A program made the translations under genes and the position numbers. Below the pieces are notes generated by a model. That model saw only the letters and a program-made list of their open reading frames with translations, ran no database searches and was not told the origin of the DNA. Below, piece by piece: positions 34,485 to 42,608 of a DNA stretch of 64,000 nucleotides. This stretch comes from UBA4421 sp002704225 (GTDB taxonomy: Bacteria; Pseudomonadota; Gammaproteobacteria; Pseudomonadales; Azotimanducaceae): NCBI GenBank assembly GCA_902556425.1, contig CACDWG010000002.1, positions 96,582 to 160,581 on the forward strand. The letters are read 5' to 3'. Position 1 is the stretch's first letter. Every line of letters starts with the position of its first letter.

Positions 34485-35561
34485 TTATCGAACCGGCCCG
34501 AAGCCCTCCCGAAGCACGGGCTGTACCTTGGCTACAGACAACAACGATTCAACGCAATCTCGAATCGACTCGTCTAAGGGTCGAAACGTCGCGCCGGTGA
34601 CCGAGCAGATTCGGTCATTGCGCAGCTCGCACTGGGCCCAGATCGCTCGCATTTCTGCTTCTCTGGCCTGAATGCGTTCTGGAAAGTTGTCCGTGACCTC
34701 GGGCGTCGCGTGTCCCAACTCAGGCAGCAGGCGGTCAATGGATGCACACACATCCTCGACGTTGCGTGTATCCGTAGACCAAGCGATGTAGCGCTCACCA
34801 TTCTGTACGTTGACATTTTCCAACAGGCGAATATGACAGTCGGCATCATCGCGGACGTCCACCGTCATCCAAGGTCGGTAAGCGCCGTTTTGGTAATACG
34901 TGCCGAGTAGCATCATTTCAATATTGTGCTGCCAGGGCCCCATGTCTTTCTGGTGCGCCGAGAGGATCGGGCCGACGTTGTCTGCCGGACAAATACGAAT
35001 GCAGTCCCAGCCGCCATGTGCCTCGGCTGCGTCCGTGAACAATCGTTCAAGTTCTACCTTGCCCATGGAATAACCTTGGCCACGCTCAGTCGTGCGTTTA
35101 GGGCTCTCCTCATCGGGATAACGGTCTTCGTAAAACACCGGTCGTCGCACCAGCTCCTGCAAATCCGCCTCGGAAATAATCGCAGCGATACTGGATGTGA
35201 CAACCACTCGATTCACCGTTCCCGAATTGTTGATGCTAGCAATCACATGTTCGCAAACGCCACGCATGTATTCTGGATCATCGTAGGTGCTTACGTGGGA
35301 GACGTGGCAAACGCCCTGACAGCCGCTAAAGATATCGTCAAAGCACCCGGCCTGGTCAAGGTTGGCCGAATGCAAGGTCAGCCGACCCGACGCGTAGCCT
35401 GGCATCTGGCGCAGAAAATCGGTTTTGTTCGTGTCGCCGGCATCACGCACACAGGCCCTCACCCGGTAGCCCCTATCCAACAGACCGCGGACGACCCAAC
35501 CACCGATAAAGCCTGCCGCGCCGGTAACTGCCACCGTACTGCCCTTTGGAACTGGTGCCAT
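34485..35561 (-). CDS. NAD-dependent epimerase/dehydratase-family (extended SDR) protein
   Basis: A 358-residue extended SDR. The nucleotide motif 'GAAGFIGGWVVRGLLDRGY' lies at residues 15-33, 'VTSSIAAI' carries the catalytic Ser, and 'YSMGKVELE' is the YxxxK motif near 168-176. The pattern resembles dihydroflavonol-4-reductase / 3-beta-hydroxysteroid dehydrogenase-like enzymes, which act on ketones or hydroxysteroids. A GGGAGAG site precedes the ATG. It is divergent from the second selenoprotein gene. Confidence 0.87.
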   Translation of the reverse strand: MAPVPKGSTVAVTGAAGFIGGWVVRGLLDRGYRVRACVRDAGDTNKTDFLRQMPGYASGRLTLHSANLDQAGCFDDIFSGCQGVCHVSHVSTYDDPEYMRGVCEHVIASINNSGTVNRVVVTSSIAAIISEADLQELVRRPVFYEDRYPDEESPKRTTERGQGYSMGKVELERLFTDAAEAHGGWDCIRICPADNVGPILSAHQKDMGPWQHNIEMMLLGTYYQNGAYRPWMTVDVRDDADCHIRLLENVNVQNGERYIAWSTDTRNVEDVCASIDRLLPELGHATPEVTDNFPERIQAREAEMRAIWAQCELRNDRICSVTGATFRPLDESIRDCVESLLSVAKVQPVLREGFGPVR

Positions 35562-35777
35562 GAAATTCTCTCCCTGTTTGAAAGTTAGTTCGAATCAAGC
35601 GAACGAGTGATCGTTACCTTAGCCTATCGCCTACCGGCTCACTAGCGTCTCGGCCCCGCCCATCGCTCCATCAGCCACCCTGCGATAAGCCGTGGCATTT
35701 CGGCACCCCCTATCCTTATAATGATGACTCGCGAGTTCCATTACTGCCGTTTTCGGCGTCACGACAGGGAAAAATTG

Positions 35778-36119
35778 ATGAGTAAAAAAGTCGATTGGTA
35801 TTACTTCCGAGGGGGATGAACCAGCTGTACCCGAGCATCCAAGTTTTTGGAAGCAAGTGAGATTGAGATCAGCGAAACCATTCCGGCAAGCCGAAAATTG
35901 CAGCGAGAAGATGCGGCTGCATTGCTCGCCAAGGCAAAAACCATGGTGGTTTCAAAGGGTAAGAAAGTGACCGAGTTTGCCGGCGGTAGTAAAGCGTCTG
36001 AAGAAGCGTTGGATGCCATGCTGGGCAGCACAGGGAATCTTCGGGCTCCGACCGCTGTGATTGGAAAGCACATCATCGTGGGCTTCAACGAAGACACGTA
36101 CTCTGACGCGCTGAAATAG
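35778..36119 (+). CDS. ArsC/glutaredoxin-like thioredoxin-fold selenoprotein (UxxC)
   Basis: A 113-residue protein read through an in-frame UGA at 35817-35819, codon 14. The N-terminus 'MSKKVDWYYFRGG' leads to U14-T-S-C17, then 'TRASKFLEASEIEI', and the chain ends with 'LRAPTAVIGKHIIVGFNEDTY', which holds the cis-Pro loop and last strand of the ArsC/glutaredoxin fold. U14 takes the place of the catalytic Cys of ArsC-type and CxxC proteins. Without read-through the only frame starts at an internal TTG (35847) and loses the active site, which argues that the UGA is decoded. A SECIS hairpin follows at 35835-35854. The substrate (disulfide, arsenate or other) is unknown. It lies 59 bases before a nitroreductase gene. 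Confidence 0.88.
35835..35854 (+). promoter_or_regulatory. Bacterial SECIS element of the UxxC gene
   Basis: GCAUCCAA-GUUU-UUGGAAGC: five pairs at the tip (UCCAA/UUGGA), one A.A mismatch, then two G-C pairs. The 4-base loop starts with G, 24 nucleotides after the UGA, as bacterial SECIS rules require. Confidence 0.82.
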
Positions 36120-36129
36120 CGCAAAGCAC

Positions 36130-36157
36130 CAGTGACCGGCAGCGAGCCCGGTCACTG
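36130..36157 (+). terminator. Strong hairpin between the selenoprotein and nitroreductase genes
   Basis: CAGTGACCGG / CCGGTCACTG, 10 perfect base pairs with an 8-base loop, begins 11 bases after the selenoprotein stop codon. No T-run follows (CAGAATTC), so it may be a transcript-stabilising or attenuating structure and not a full terminator. Confidence 0.5.
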
Positions 36158-36178
36158 CAGAATTCAAGGTAGAGCACT

Positions 36179-36832
36179 ATGAACGTAACCGAGGCCGTTG
36201 CATCGCGACGCTCGATCCGAGCCTTTCTTGACACCCCGGTCAGCAACACCCTGCTGCGCGAGCTACTGGAAAAGTCCGCTCGAGCACCGTCCGGTGGCAA
36301 CGTACAGCCGTGGCAGGTGCAGGTAGTGAACGGTTCGCGTATGCAGGATTTTCAGGAGCATCTTGCGCAACAAGACCCCAGAGAGAAGCCCGCCTACGAA
36401 ATCTACCCCAAGGACCTGCCCTCCCCGTATCGAGACAGCCGTTTCAAAGTGGGCGAGGATATGTACGGCCTATTAGGCATCCCAAGAGAGGACAAAGCGG
36501 GGCGTTTCGCTCATCTAGCGCGTAACTTCGAGTTCTTTGGTGCACCAGCCGCTTTTTTCTGTCTTATCGACAGAACCATGGGCCAACCTCAGTGGTCGGA
36601 TCTGGGCATGTTTTTGCAGACATTCATGCTGTTGGCTCAAGAAGCTGGCCTAGACACCTGCGCGCAAGAAGCGTGGGCTACCCGATCCCAGGCAGTCACA
36701 TCGTTTCTACAGACGCCAGACAATCTTATGCTGTTCTGTGGCATGGCCATTGGTCACCGGGACCCCAAGGCACCGGTCAACCAGTTGGTGTCAGACCGGT
36801 CGCCGCTGGATTCTTGGGCCAAATGGGCCTAA
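36179..36832 (+). CDS. Nitroreductase-family protein
   Basis: A 217-residue FMN-dependent nitroreductase-fold protein. It starts 'NVTEAVASRRSIRAFLDTPV', with the FMN-binding 'SARAPSGGNVQPWQVQVV' near residues 37-54, and 'WSDLGMFLQTFMLLAQEAGLDTCAQEAW' from about residue 140. The C-terminal 'MAIGHRDPKAPVNQL' is also usual. Members reduce nitroaromatics, quinones or flavins with NAD(P)H. It lies downstream of the UxxC selenoprotein gene, so a common role in redox stress is possible. An AAGGTAGAG site precedes the ATG. Confidence 0.9.
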   Translation: MNVTEAVASRRSIRAFLDTPVSNTLLRELLEKSARAPSGGNVQPWQVQVVNGSRMQDFQEHLAQQDPREKPAYEIYPKDLPSPYRDSRFKVGEDMYGLLGIPREDKAGRFAHLARNFEFFGAPAAFFCLIDRTMGQPQWSDLGMFLQTFMLLAQEAGLDTCAQEAWATRSQAVTSFLQTPDNLMLFCGMAIGHRDPKAPVNQLVSDRSPLDSWAKWA

Positions 36833-36911
36833 CTGCGTAGGTCTCAGCGCGCGGATCTCGATGCGTAAACCTCGGCCCTGAGACTTTTCAGATCAGGGCT
36901 GTGGATCGGGG

Positions 36912-38570
36912 CTAGCTGAATCTGCGCTCTCCAGCGAGGCAGACCAACTCTGGGGAGCTTTGCACATCGAAGCGCCTGTCGAGCACTGTCGAGACAAAGT
37001 GCCATCGATTGCGCATGGCCTGAGGTGTCAACGTTATCTCTGACCAACCTCGGCGGGACGTATCCACATCAACCAAGCCCGGACTCGCATCTTTCAGCGC
37101 TTGGGCTAGCTCCTCGCCGGGTACCGGTAGATAATTTTCCATACCCGGACTGCTGATCCCCGGCGTACCCACCTCGACTCCAATTGACCGCTGTTCACTG
37201 TCGTTCAGATCAAATGCCCATGCGTTGTGGGTGTCTCCGGCTAGCGCAACGGTGTTGGCTTTGGCCTCGGCGAGCATTTTCGCGATACGATCTCGGCATG
37301 CTGGGTAGCCGTCCCATGCATCCAGATTCAGGGGCAGCCCCTGAGCCCCCAATGCCTGCATGAACGCCGTGTATTTTTTTCGCTGCTCGGACATGCCACT
37401 GTCGGCAAGTGCCGACTGAGAGAGTTTGGGAATGCCGACATTTCCCATCAATATCTGCTGCCCCAATACCTGCCAGGTCGCACCCCGGCTGGTGCTGCGT
37501 GCGACCGAGTCACTCAGCCATGCCTCTTGCTTTGCCCCCAACAACGTACGAGTCGGATCCTGCAGTTTGGCTCGGAATGTGGCCACATCCGGTTTTCGGG
37601 GTTCATCGGCATTGGTTTGCGGGAGATATACCATGTCCTTGGCGTACTCGAACCCCCGATCACGACCTTCCAATCGCGTATCCAGCATGATGAGATCAGC
37701 CAGGTTCCCGACGGCGAAACGACGATAGATCGGTCCTTGGTCGCCACTCGCGTGCGTTCGAATCGGCATCCACTCGTCATAGGCCTGTCGCGCTGCCCGC
37801 ATGCGTTGATAAAAATCGCCCTCACCGTCGTTGTGGTTCTCTGCCCCGTCCTGCCATGTGTTGTTCGCGAGTTCGTGGTCGTCCCAGACACAAATAAAGG
37901 GATGCCGCTGATGCACCGCCTGCAGATCAGGATCTGTGCGATAGAGGCCGTAACGCATCCGATAATCCTCCAGAGCGAGCACTTCATGCTTTGGCACCAC
38001 ATTGCGTTTGAGCACATTACGGGCGTAATCATTGGCGTAGCCCGCCTCAGGATACTCATAAATGTAATCCCCTAAGTGCAACACCACATCCAAGTCGGTA
38101 TCGGCCATGTGTCGGTAAGCGTTAAAGAAACCCTGAGGATAGTTCGAACACGACGCGACACCCATTCGGAACGATGCCACTTGGCCAACGGGCAAGGTCT
38201 TGGTTTGTCCGGTTTCGCTGTTTACCCCGAGGCTGCTGAAGCGATAAAAATAAGCGGTGCCGGGCAGTAAACCCGTTGCATCGACCTTTACAATATAATC
38301 GCGATCGGCCACAGACTGAGCCTCACCCGCCGCCACTACTCGCGTGAAGGCCCGGTCCTGAGCGACCTGCCAGCTTACATTCAAGGTCGTATTCGGATTC
38401 TCGGGAATCACCCGTGTCCACAAAATCACGCGGTCGGAAAGCGGATCCCCACTGGCCACGTTATGCGTAAAATAAGCTGGGGCGCTCTGCTGTTTTGCGT
38501 AGCCTCGGGTCGCCAAGGCACCCAGACCCAAACCTTGAAGCAGTCGGCGTCGGTTGATTTGCGTTGTCAT
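36912..38570 (-). CDS. phoD: PhoD-type alkaline phosphatase, Tat-exported
   Basis: A 552-residue PhoD-family phosphodiesterase/phosphatase. A twin-arginine signal 'NRRRLLQGLGLGALATRGYA' opens the protein. Metal-site motifs follow: 'MGVASCSNY' near residue 139, 'VVLHLGDYIYEY' near 160-171, 'VWDDHELANNTW' near 228-239, and 'VALAGDTHNAWAFD' near 445-458. These bind Ca and Fe in known PhoD enzymes. It releases phosphate from esters in the periplasm. The ATG at 38570 has a GGGAGGG site. I see no Pho box that I could place with confidence. Confidence 0.92.
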   Translation of the reverse strand: MTTQINRRRLLQGLGLGALATRGYAKQQSAPAYFTHNVASGDPLSDRVILWTRVIPENPNTTLNVSWQVAQDRAFTRVVAAGEAQSVADRDYIVKVDATGLLPGTAYFYRFSSLGVNSETGQTKTLPVGQVASFRMGVASCSNYPQGFFNAYRHMADTDLDVVLHLGDYIYEYPEAGYANDYARNVLKRNVVPKHEVLALEDYRMRYGLYRTDPDLQAVHQRHPFICVWDDHELANNTWQDGAENHNDGEGDFYQRMRAARQAYDEWMPIRTHASGDQGPIYRRFAVGNLADLIMLDTRLEGRDRGFEYAKDMVYLPQTNADEPRKPDVATFRAKLQDPTRTLLGAKQEAWLSDSVARSTSRGATWQVLGQQILMGNVGIPKLSQSALADSGMSEQRKKYTAFMQALGAQGLPLNLDAWDGYPACRDRIAKMLAEAKANTVALAGDTHNAWAFDLNDSEQRSIGVEVGTPGISSPGMENYLPVPGEELAQALKDASPGLVDVDTSRRGWSEITLTPQAMRNRWHFVSTVLDRRFDVQSSPELVCLAGERRFS

Positions 38571-38704
38571 CAAAACCCTCCCTAGGATTACATGCCAAAT
38601 TCAGAAGCGTCCCACGAGTCTACTATGATGCAGGGTAACAATTGATGACAATCGAATTACGGTTTGATGTCTTTCGTTCCTGGCGCCTTGATCGCAACCG
38701 TTCG

Positions 38705-40042
38705 TCAGGCTTTTTCATAGAGGCGCATCACCTCCAAAAATTCCGGAATGCGCTTCCCCAACTGGAAAAATCCCTTACTTGCATGGGGCCACACAAATCG
38801 ATCGTAATCACGCATCTGCACACGCAAACCAATGCCTTTACAAGCCAATCGCTCGCGTAGCCCCTCCACTCGAATTCGGGTCGGGCCCACGGGTAAGTAG
38901 GCGCAGACCACTTCGTCCATGCGGTGTTCGACCAGCCAATCCACCAGGGCCTCATCCCCTAGGGTGTGCGGTGCCGTAAGAACCGGTGCCTGGGCCCAGT
39001 GATGTGCCATGCGCTGCCTTGCATCGTCCAAGGCAGCGGTCACGAATTGTTCCACGAGGCCACTAGACGCCTCCAGCGCGCTACGAGGTGAAGGTGAGAG
39101 CACGACGACGCCTTCCGGCGCTGCAGACGGGAGCCACGTCAGGTCTTCTTCGGTCACCAGCATCGTGGTTCGACCGTGGTTACATCGATACTCGGAACAG
39201 CCGTTCTCCACCGGAGCCGGCCACGGAATCTCCGTCCTCTGCAGAGCCTTGGCTGGCAGGCGTTCGGCTACAGTGAACGTCGTCGACGCCAAACGATTGA
39301 GCCCCAGCGCTTGATCGCTTCGGCTTGCCAGACGCTCCTCGGCACAGGCACGAATGTTTTGCGGTGTCGCCAAGTAGGTCTTGCCTGCCGTGTGCAGGCC
39401 AGCAACCCAACGCCAGCCCAATGTGTTGCTCGCTGGATCTCCATCCATCAGGTGACGTATAAAGAAATCAGCCCCCAACTCCCAAGGCAGACGCAGCGTA
39501 AACACCCAGATCGACGCGAACCACATGCGCGCGTGATTGTGCAAATACCCGGTTCTTTTCAACTCATGACACCATTCGTTAAAGATCACGATGGACGTTT
39601 CGCCTGCGATCGCACGTTGGTAATCATCAAAGCATCGCGGGTTGGCTTGGATATGCTCAAGGCATGCTGGCAATTGGTGTTGGTGTGATGGCCAGAGCAA
39701 ACTGCGATGCTCTAACCACCCTTTCCAGTAAGACCGCCAAAAGACTTCTTGAACAAACTTGAAGGCTTCATTGGGTGAGTGTTGATCGAGAATCTGTCCG
39801 AGCACCTCAGTTTCGTCGATCATGCGATGTCGCAAGTAGGGCGACAACACCGATACGTGGCTGTGTCGTCCTTCACCTCGATCGGTATTGCGATGGGTTT
39901 GATAGTCGCGTCCGCCCTTGGCAACGAATGCAGCCAGACGATCTAAGCCGGCGACACGGGACGGAGCTAAGGGCCAATTGGGCGCACTGGGGCCGTCCCA
40001 ATCACTGGTGTTTTGCGAGTTCGCCAACGACAATTGATGCAT
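38705..40042 (-). CDS. Photolyase/cryptochrome-like protein with FAD domain first
   Basis: A protein of about 445 residues. The first part is the FAD-binding domain of photolyases: 'VQEVFWRSYWKGWLEHRSLLWP', 'FNEWCHELKRTGYLHNHARMWFASIWVF', and 'DGDPASNTLGWRWVAGLHTAGKTYLA'. The usual N-terminal antenna alpha/beta domain is missing from the front. Yet the last 150 residues ('EGVVVLSPSP', 'FVTAALDDARQRMAHHW', 'VDWLVEHRMDEVVCAYLPVGP') look like an alpha/beta domain of similar design, as if the domain order were swapped. I chose the ATG at 40042; the frame goes back to 40111. DNA repair or light sensing are both possible. Confidence 0.82.
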   Translation of the reverse strand: MHQLSLANSQNTSDWDGPSAPNWPLAPSRVAGLDRLAAFVAKGGRDYQTHRNTDRGEGRHSHVSVLSPYLRHRMIDETEVLGQILDQHSPNEAFKFVQEVFWRSYWKGWLEHRSLLWPSHQHQLPACLEHIQANPRCFDDYQRAIAGETSIVIFNEWCHELKRTGYLHNHARMWFASIWVFTLRLPWELGADFFIRHLMDGDPASNTLGWRWVAGLHTAGKTYLATPQNIRACAEERLASRSDQALGLNRLASTTFTVAERLPAKALQRTEIPWPAPVENGCSEYRCNHGRTTMLVTEEDLTWLPSAAPEGVVVLSPSPRSALEASSGLVEQFVTAALDDARQRMAHHWAQAPVLTAPHTLGDEALVDWLVEHRMDEVVCAYLPVGPTRIRVEGLRERLACKGIGLRVQMRDYDRFVWPHASKGFFQLGKRIPEFLEVMRLYEKA

Positions 40043-40217
40043 GCTTGCTTTTCCGAACCTTTCCGGCCTTTTCTGTCTCGTCACCATGACGCTGCCGAGC
40101 GAACTTTCCAAATCGCGTCAAGGCTGTGTCCACGAGTTGGGCGGTCACCAATGAGACAAAATTAAACCTGATCGGTAGTTTTATCGACACGCTGCGGCAC
40201 AACATCACAGGTAGTCT

Positions 40218-40547
40218 ATGCATCACGCTCCATGGCACTTTGAGCCAACAAACGGTGGACACGTCGCCATCGACATACTGCAGTTGCGGCCGGTCGACCC
40301 GATCGCGTATCGAATGAACGATGTTTGGGGCTACGACAGGGACGAGCTTCCCATTGAGCCCTTCGACATCGAGATCCGCATTACCGCTCCCACCGTTTTG
40401 GAGGGTTTAGAAATCTTTGCCAAGGCAGTGCAGGATTACATGCAAGAACATTTCGACGGCTACGCTCGTGAGCAATTTCTTGAGCGCCTCGAATGGCGAG
40501 ACGACTACGCAGAGATCAAAGTTTGCCAGGTGCTCATGGAAGGCTGA
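40218..40547 (+). CDS. Hypothetical protein
   Basis: A 109-residue protein of unknown function. It is acidic, with a His-containing start ('MHHAPWHFEPTNGGHVAIDIL') and a helical second half ('VLEGLEIFAKAVQDYMQEHFDGYAREQFLERL'). No signal peptide or membrane segment is seen. An AGGTAG stretch precedes the ATG. Its 3' end overlaps the convergent Ddn-like gene by 14 bases. I consider it likely real because of its coding-like composition, but no family was recognised. Confidence 0.55.
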   Translation: MHHAPWHFEPTNGGHVAIDILQLRPVDPIAYRMNDVWGYDRDELPIEPFDIEIRITAPTVLEGLEIFAKAVQDYMQEHFDGYAREQFLERLEWRDDYAEIKVCQVLMEG

Positions 40548-41001
40548 GCGACTGTTCGCCTCCTACGCTCAGCTCGATCAAAACATGTCTCGTCGCCGCC
40601 GCTTCCAGGTCCCCCGCTACGGGCTCGCCCCGAACCATTGAAACTCCGGCAAAAAATGCGCTGATCCGACTGCGTCTGCAAAAACCCGCCAGCGCCTGTG
40701 CGATTGCGTTTTGATCGCACGCTTCCACTCGCACCGATACGCCCTGACGCGCCCCCTTAACGGTGATCTCAATCGTGTCTTCCGAGAGCAGATTTTTCCA
40801 CCATACCCCCGACGCGTCTGTCATACAGACAATCTTGCCCGTTGTTTCATCGCGGCCATAGCTAACGGGTATCGCATAGGCGCGCCGGGTGCGCCGGCCA
40901 CTAAAACGCAAGACCATCACCTGATGGCTGAACAGCAAATGCAGTGGCGTTTCTGACAAGAAGACCACCACTTTATTGACGAATCCAAACACTCTTTTCA
41001 T
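40534..41001 (-). CDS. Ddn-like (F420/deazaflavin-type) nitroreductase-family protein
   Basis: A 155-residue split-barrel protein of the 'nitroreductase family deazaflavin-dependent' group. The core reads 'VMVLRFSGRRTRRAYAIPVSY' near residues 28-48 and 'MTDASGVWWKNLL' near 60-72, both typical. In actinobacteria these bind coenzyme F420; in gammaproteobacteria, which usually lack F420, relatives may use FMN, heme or fatty acids. The cofactor is therefore open. It overlaps the convergent hypothetical gene at its 3' end. Confidence 0.75.
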   Translation of the reverse strand: MKRVFGFVNKVVVFLSETPLHLLFSHQVMVLRFSGRRTRRAYAIPVSYGRDETTGKIVCMTDASGVWWKNLLSEDTIEITVKGARQGVSVRVEACDQNAIAQALAGFCRRSRISAFFAGVSMVRGEPVAGDLEAAATRHVLIELSVGGEQSLSLP

Positions 41002-41106
41002 CGCTTTCCTCCGAATTCAGCTTGTCAGATGTCGGATCAACCTTAGGTAAACAAATCTGCGCCAAACTTCACGACGCCTTCACGAAGTCGTCGGCATTGT
41101 GGCGCC

Positions 41107-41400
41107 ATGAATGCTATCGAATCCATTAAAAGTGACCTAACGCCCAAATTTGAAGTCCTGCTCTTGCATTTGAACAGCACAGATCAGATGGCGGCCTCTG
41201 GCTTTTTCACCAAACTGTTCGTCGATCTCAACGCCGTGGCGTCAGAGGAGCAATTGCTGGAGCTTTTCATCGAGCTTTCGACCACTGCCTTTCTGGGCAT
41301 CTCCTTCGACGAAATCGCGCTGGACCAGATAGACAACATTCTGATGACGGCGGAACAGATTTCTGAAACCTTCTCGGTGACCGACGAACACCCCCAGTAA
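41107..41400 (+). CDS. Hypothetical acidic helical protein
   Basis: A 97-residue protein I do not recognise. It is acidic and strongly helical in composition ('EQLLELFIELSTTAFLGISFDEIALDQIDNILMTAEQISETF'), with no Cys and no signal peptide. It is divergent from the Ddn-like gene and lies 93 bases before the MetX-type gene on the same strand. It resembles small regulatory or adaptor proteins in composition only. Confidence 0.6.
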   Translation: MNAIESIKSDLTPKFEVLLLHLNSTDQMAASGFFTKLFVDLNAVASEEQLLELFIELSTTAFLGISFDEIALDQIDNILMTAEQISETFSVTDEHPQ

Positions 41401-41493
41401 GCTTAATGACGAGACGGTCTAACCTTAGATCCCTGTTCAGCTGGATCTTCGCTAAGCGATCTCATACTGTTCAGACCTCACTGGGGAGCGCGC

Positions 41494-42579
41494 GTGAAAG
41501 CAGTTGAATTGTTACAGGTTGAAGGCCGTTTCGAGATGAAGCGTGGCCATCTTCTATCACCCACCATTGCTTATGAAACGTGGGGCACGCTCACGCCAAG
41601 GGCAGACAATGCTGTACTGATCTTCACCGGCTTGTCGCCGTCTGCTCATGCTGCTTCGTCAGAAAAAGACCCGTCCGCCGGCTGGTGGGAAGATATGATC
41701 GGCTCCGGGAAGCCCCTAGACACTGACCGGTATTTTATCGTCTGCGTGAATTCCTTGGGCAGCTGCTTTGGTAGCACTGGCGCTGCCAGCCTTGACCCGG
41801 CAACCCAACAGCCCTACCGCCTGACCTTTCCGGTGCTCACGGTCGAAGACATTGCCAACAGTGCGTCCCATGTTCTCGATCATCTTGGCATCGAGCAACT
41901 GCACACGGTCGTGGGAGCGTCCATGGGTGGTATGACCGCTCTGGCCTTTACCTTGAATCACGCATCGCGCTGCCGTCGACTGGTATCAATATCCTCTGCC
42001 GCTCGAGCACTGCCCCATGCCATCGCCTTGCGATCCCTGCAGCGCGAAATCATTCGCAACGATCCGCTGTGGCAGGAGGGCCAATACGATGCTGCTAACC
42101 ACGGCCCGGTCAGCGGCATGCGTCTGGCCCGCAAGCTTGGCATGATCAGCTACCGTTCTGGAGAAGAATGGGCCGAACGCTTTGGCCGCGAACGGGCACC
42201 GGATTTCGCAGAACAAGACACCCCGTTTGGTATCGACTTTGAGGTGGAATCCTATCTGGAAAGCCATGCGGATCGATTCATCGGTTCCTTCGATGCCAAT
42301 TGCTATCTCTATCTTTCTCGTGCAATGGATCTCTTTGATGGCCTTGATCACGGCGGGAGCCTCGCGGCGAGTTTCAGTAGTCTTCAGCTGGAATCGGCAT
42401 TGGTCATTGGCGTTCGAACCGACGCGCTGTTTCCCTTAACCCAGCAACAGGCACTTGCAGAGGCCTTGAGCGAAAAAGTACCGGATGTTGCCTTTGTCCC
42501 TTTGGACAGCATTCAGGGCCACGATTCCTTTCTCGTGGACATGGACCGGTTCAGGCCTGCTATATCCGCCTATTTCTAG
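41494..42579 (+). CDS. metX: MetX-family O-acyltransferase (homoserine or serine acylation)
   Basis: A 361-residue alpha/beta-hydrolase-fold acyltransferase. The nucleophile motif is 'VVGASMGGMTALAF' near residues 142-155, with 'GSCFGSTGAAS' near 88-98. A His in 'SIQGHDSFLVD' near the C-terminus completes the triad. The family transfers acetyl or succinyl from CoA to homoserine, or in a subgroup to serine, for methionine or cysteine synthesis. Which acyl group and acceptor apply cannot be fixed by eye. It starts with GTG behind a GGGGAG site. A CTGTTCAG motif occurs twice upstream (near 41434 and 41469). Confidence 0.87.
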   Translation: MKAVELLQVEGRFEMKRGHLLSPTIAYETWGTLTPRADNAVLIFTGLSPSAHAASSEKDPSAGWWEDMIGSGKPLDTDRYFIVCVNSLGSCFGSTGAASLDPATQQPYRLTFPVLTVEDIANSASHVLDHLGIEQLHTVVGASMGGMTALAFTLNHASRCRRLVSISSAARALPHAIALRSLQREIIRNDPLWQEGQYDAANHGPVSGMRLARKLGMISYRSGEEWAERFGRERAPDFAEQDTPFGIDFEVESYLESHADRFIGSFDANCYLYLSRAMDLFDGLDHGGSLAASFSSLQLESALVIGVRTDALFPLTQQQALAEALSEKVPDVAFVPLDSIQGHDSFLVDMDRFRPAISAYF

Positions 42580-42608
42580 ACCGCCCGCTAAGCGAGCAGA
42601 CAAAGCGC

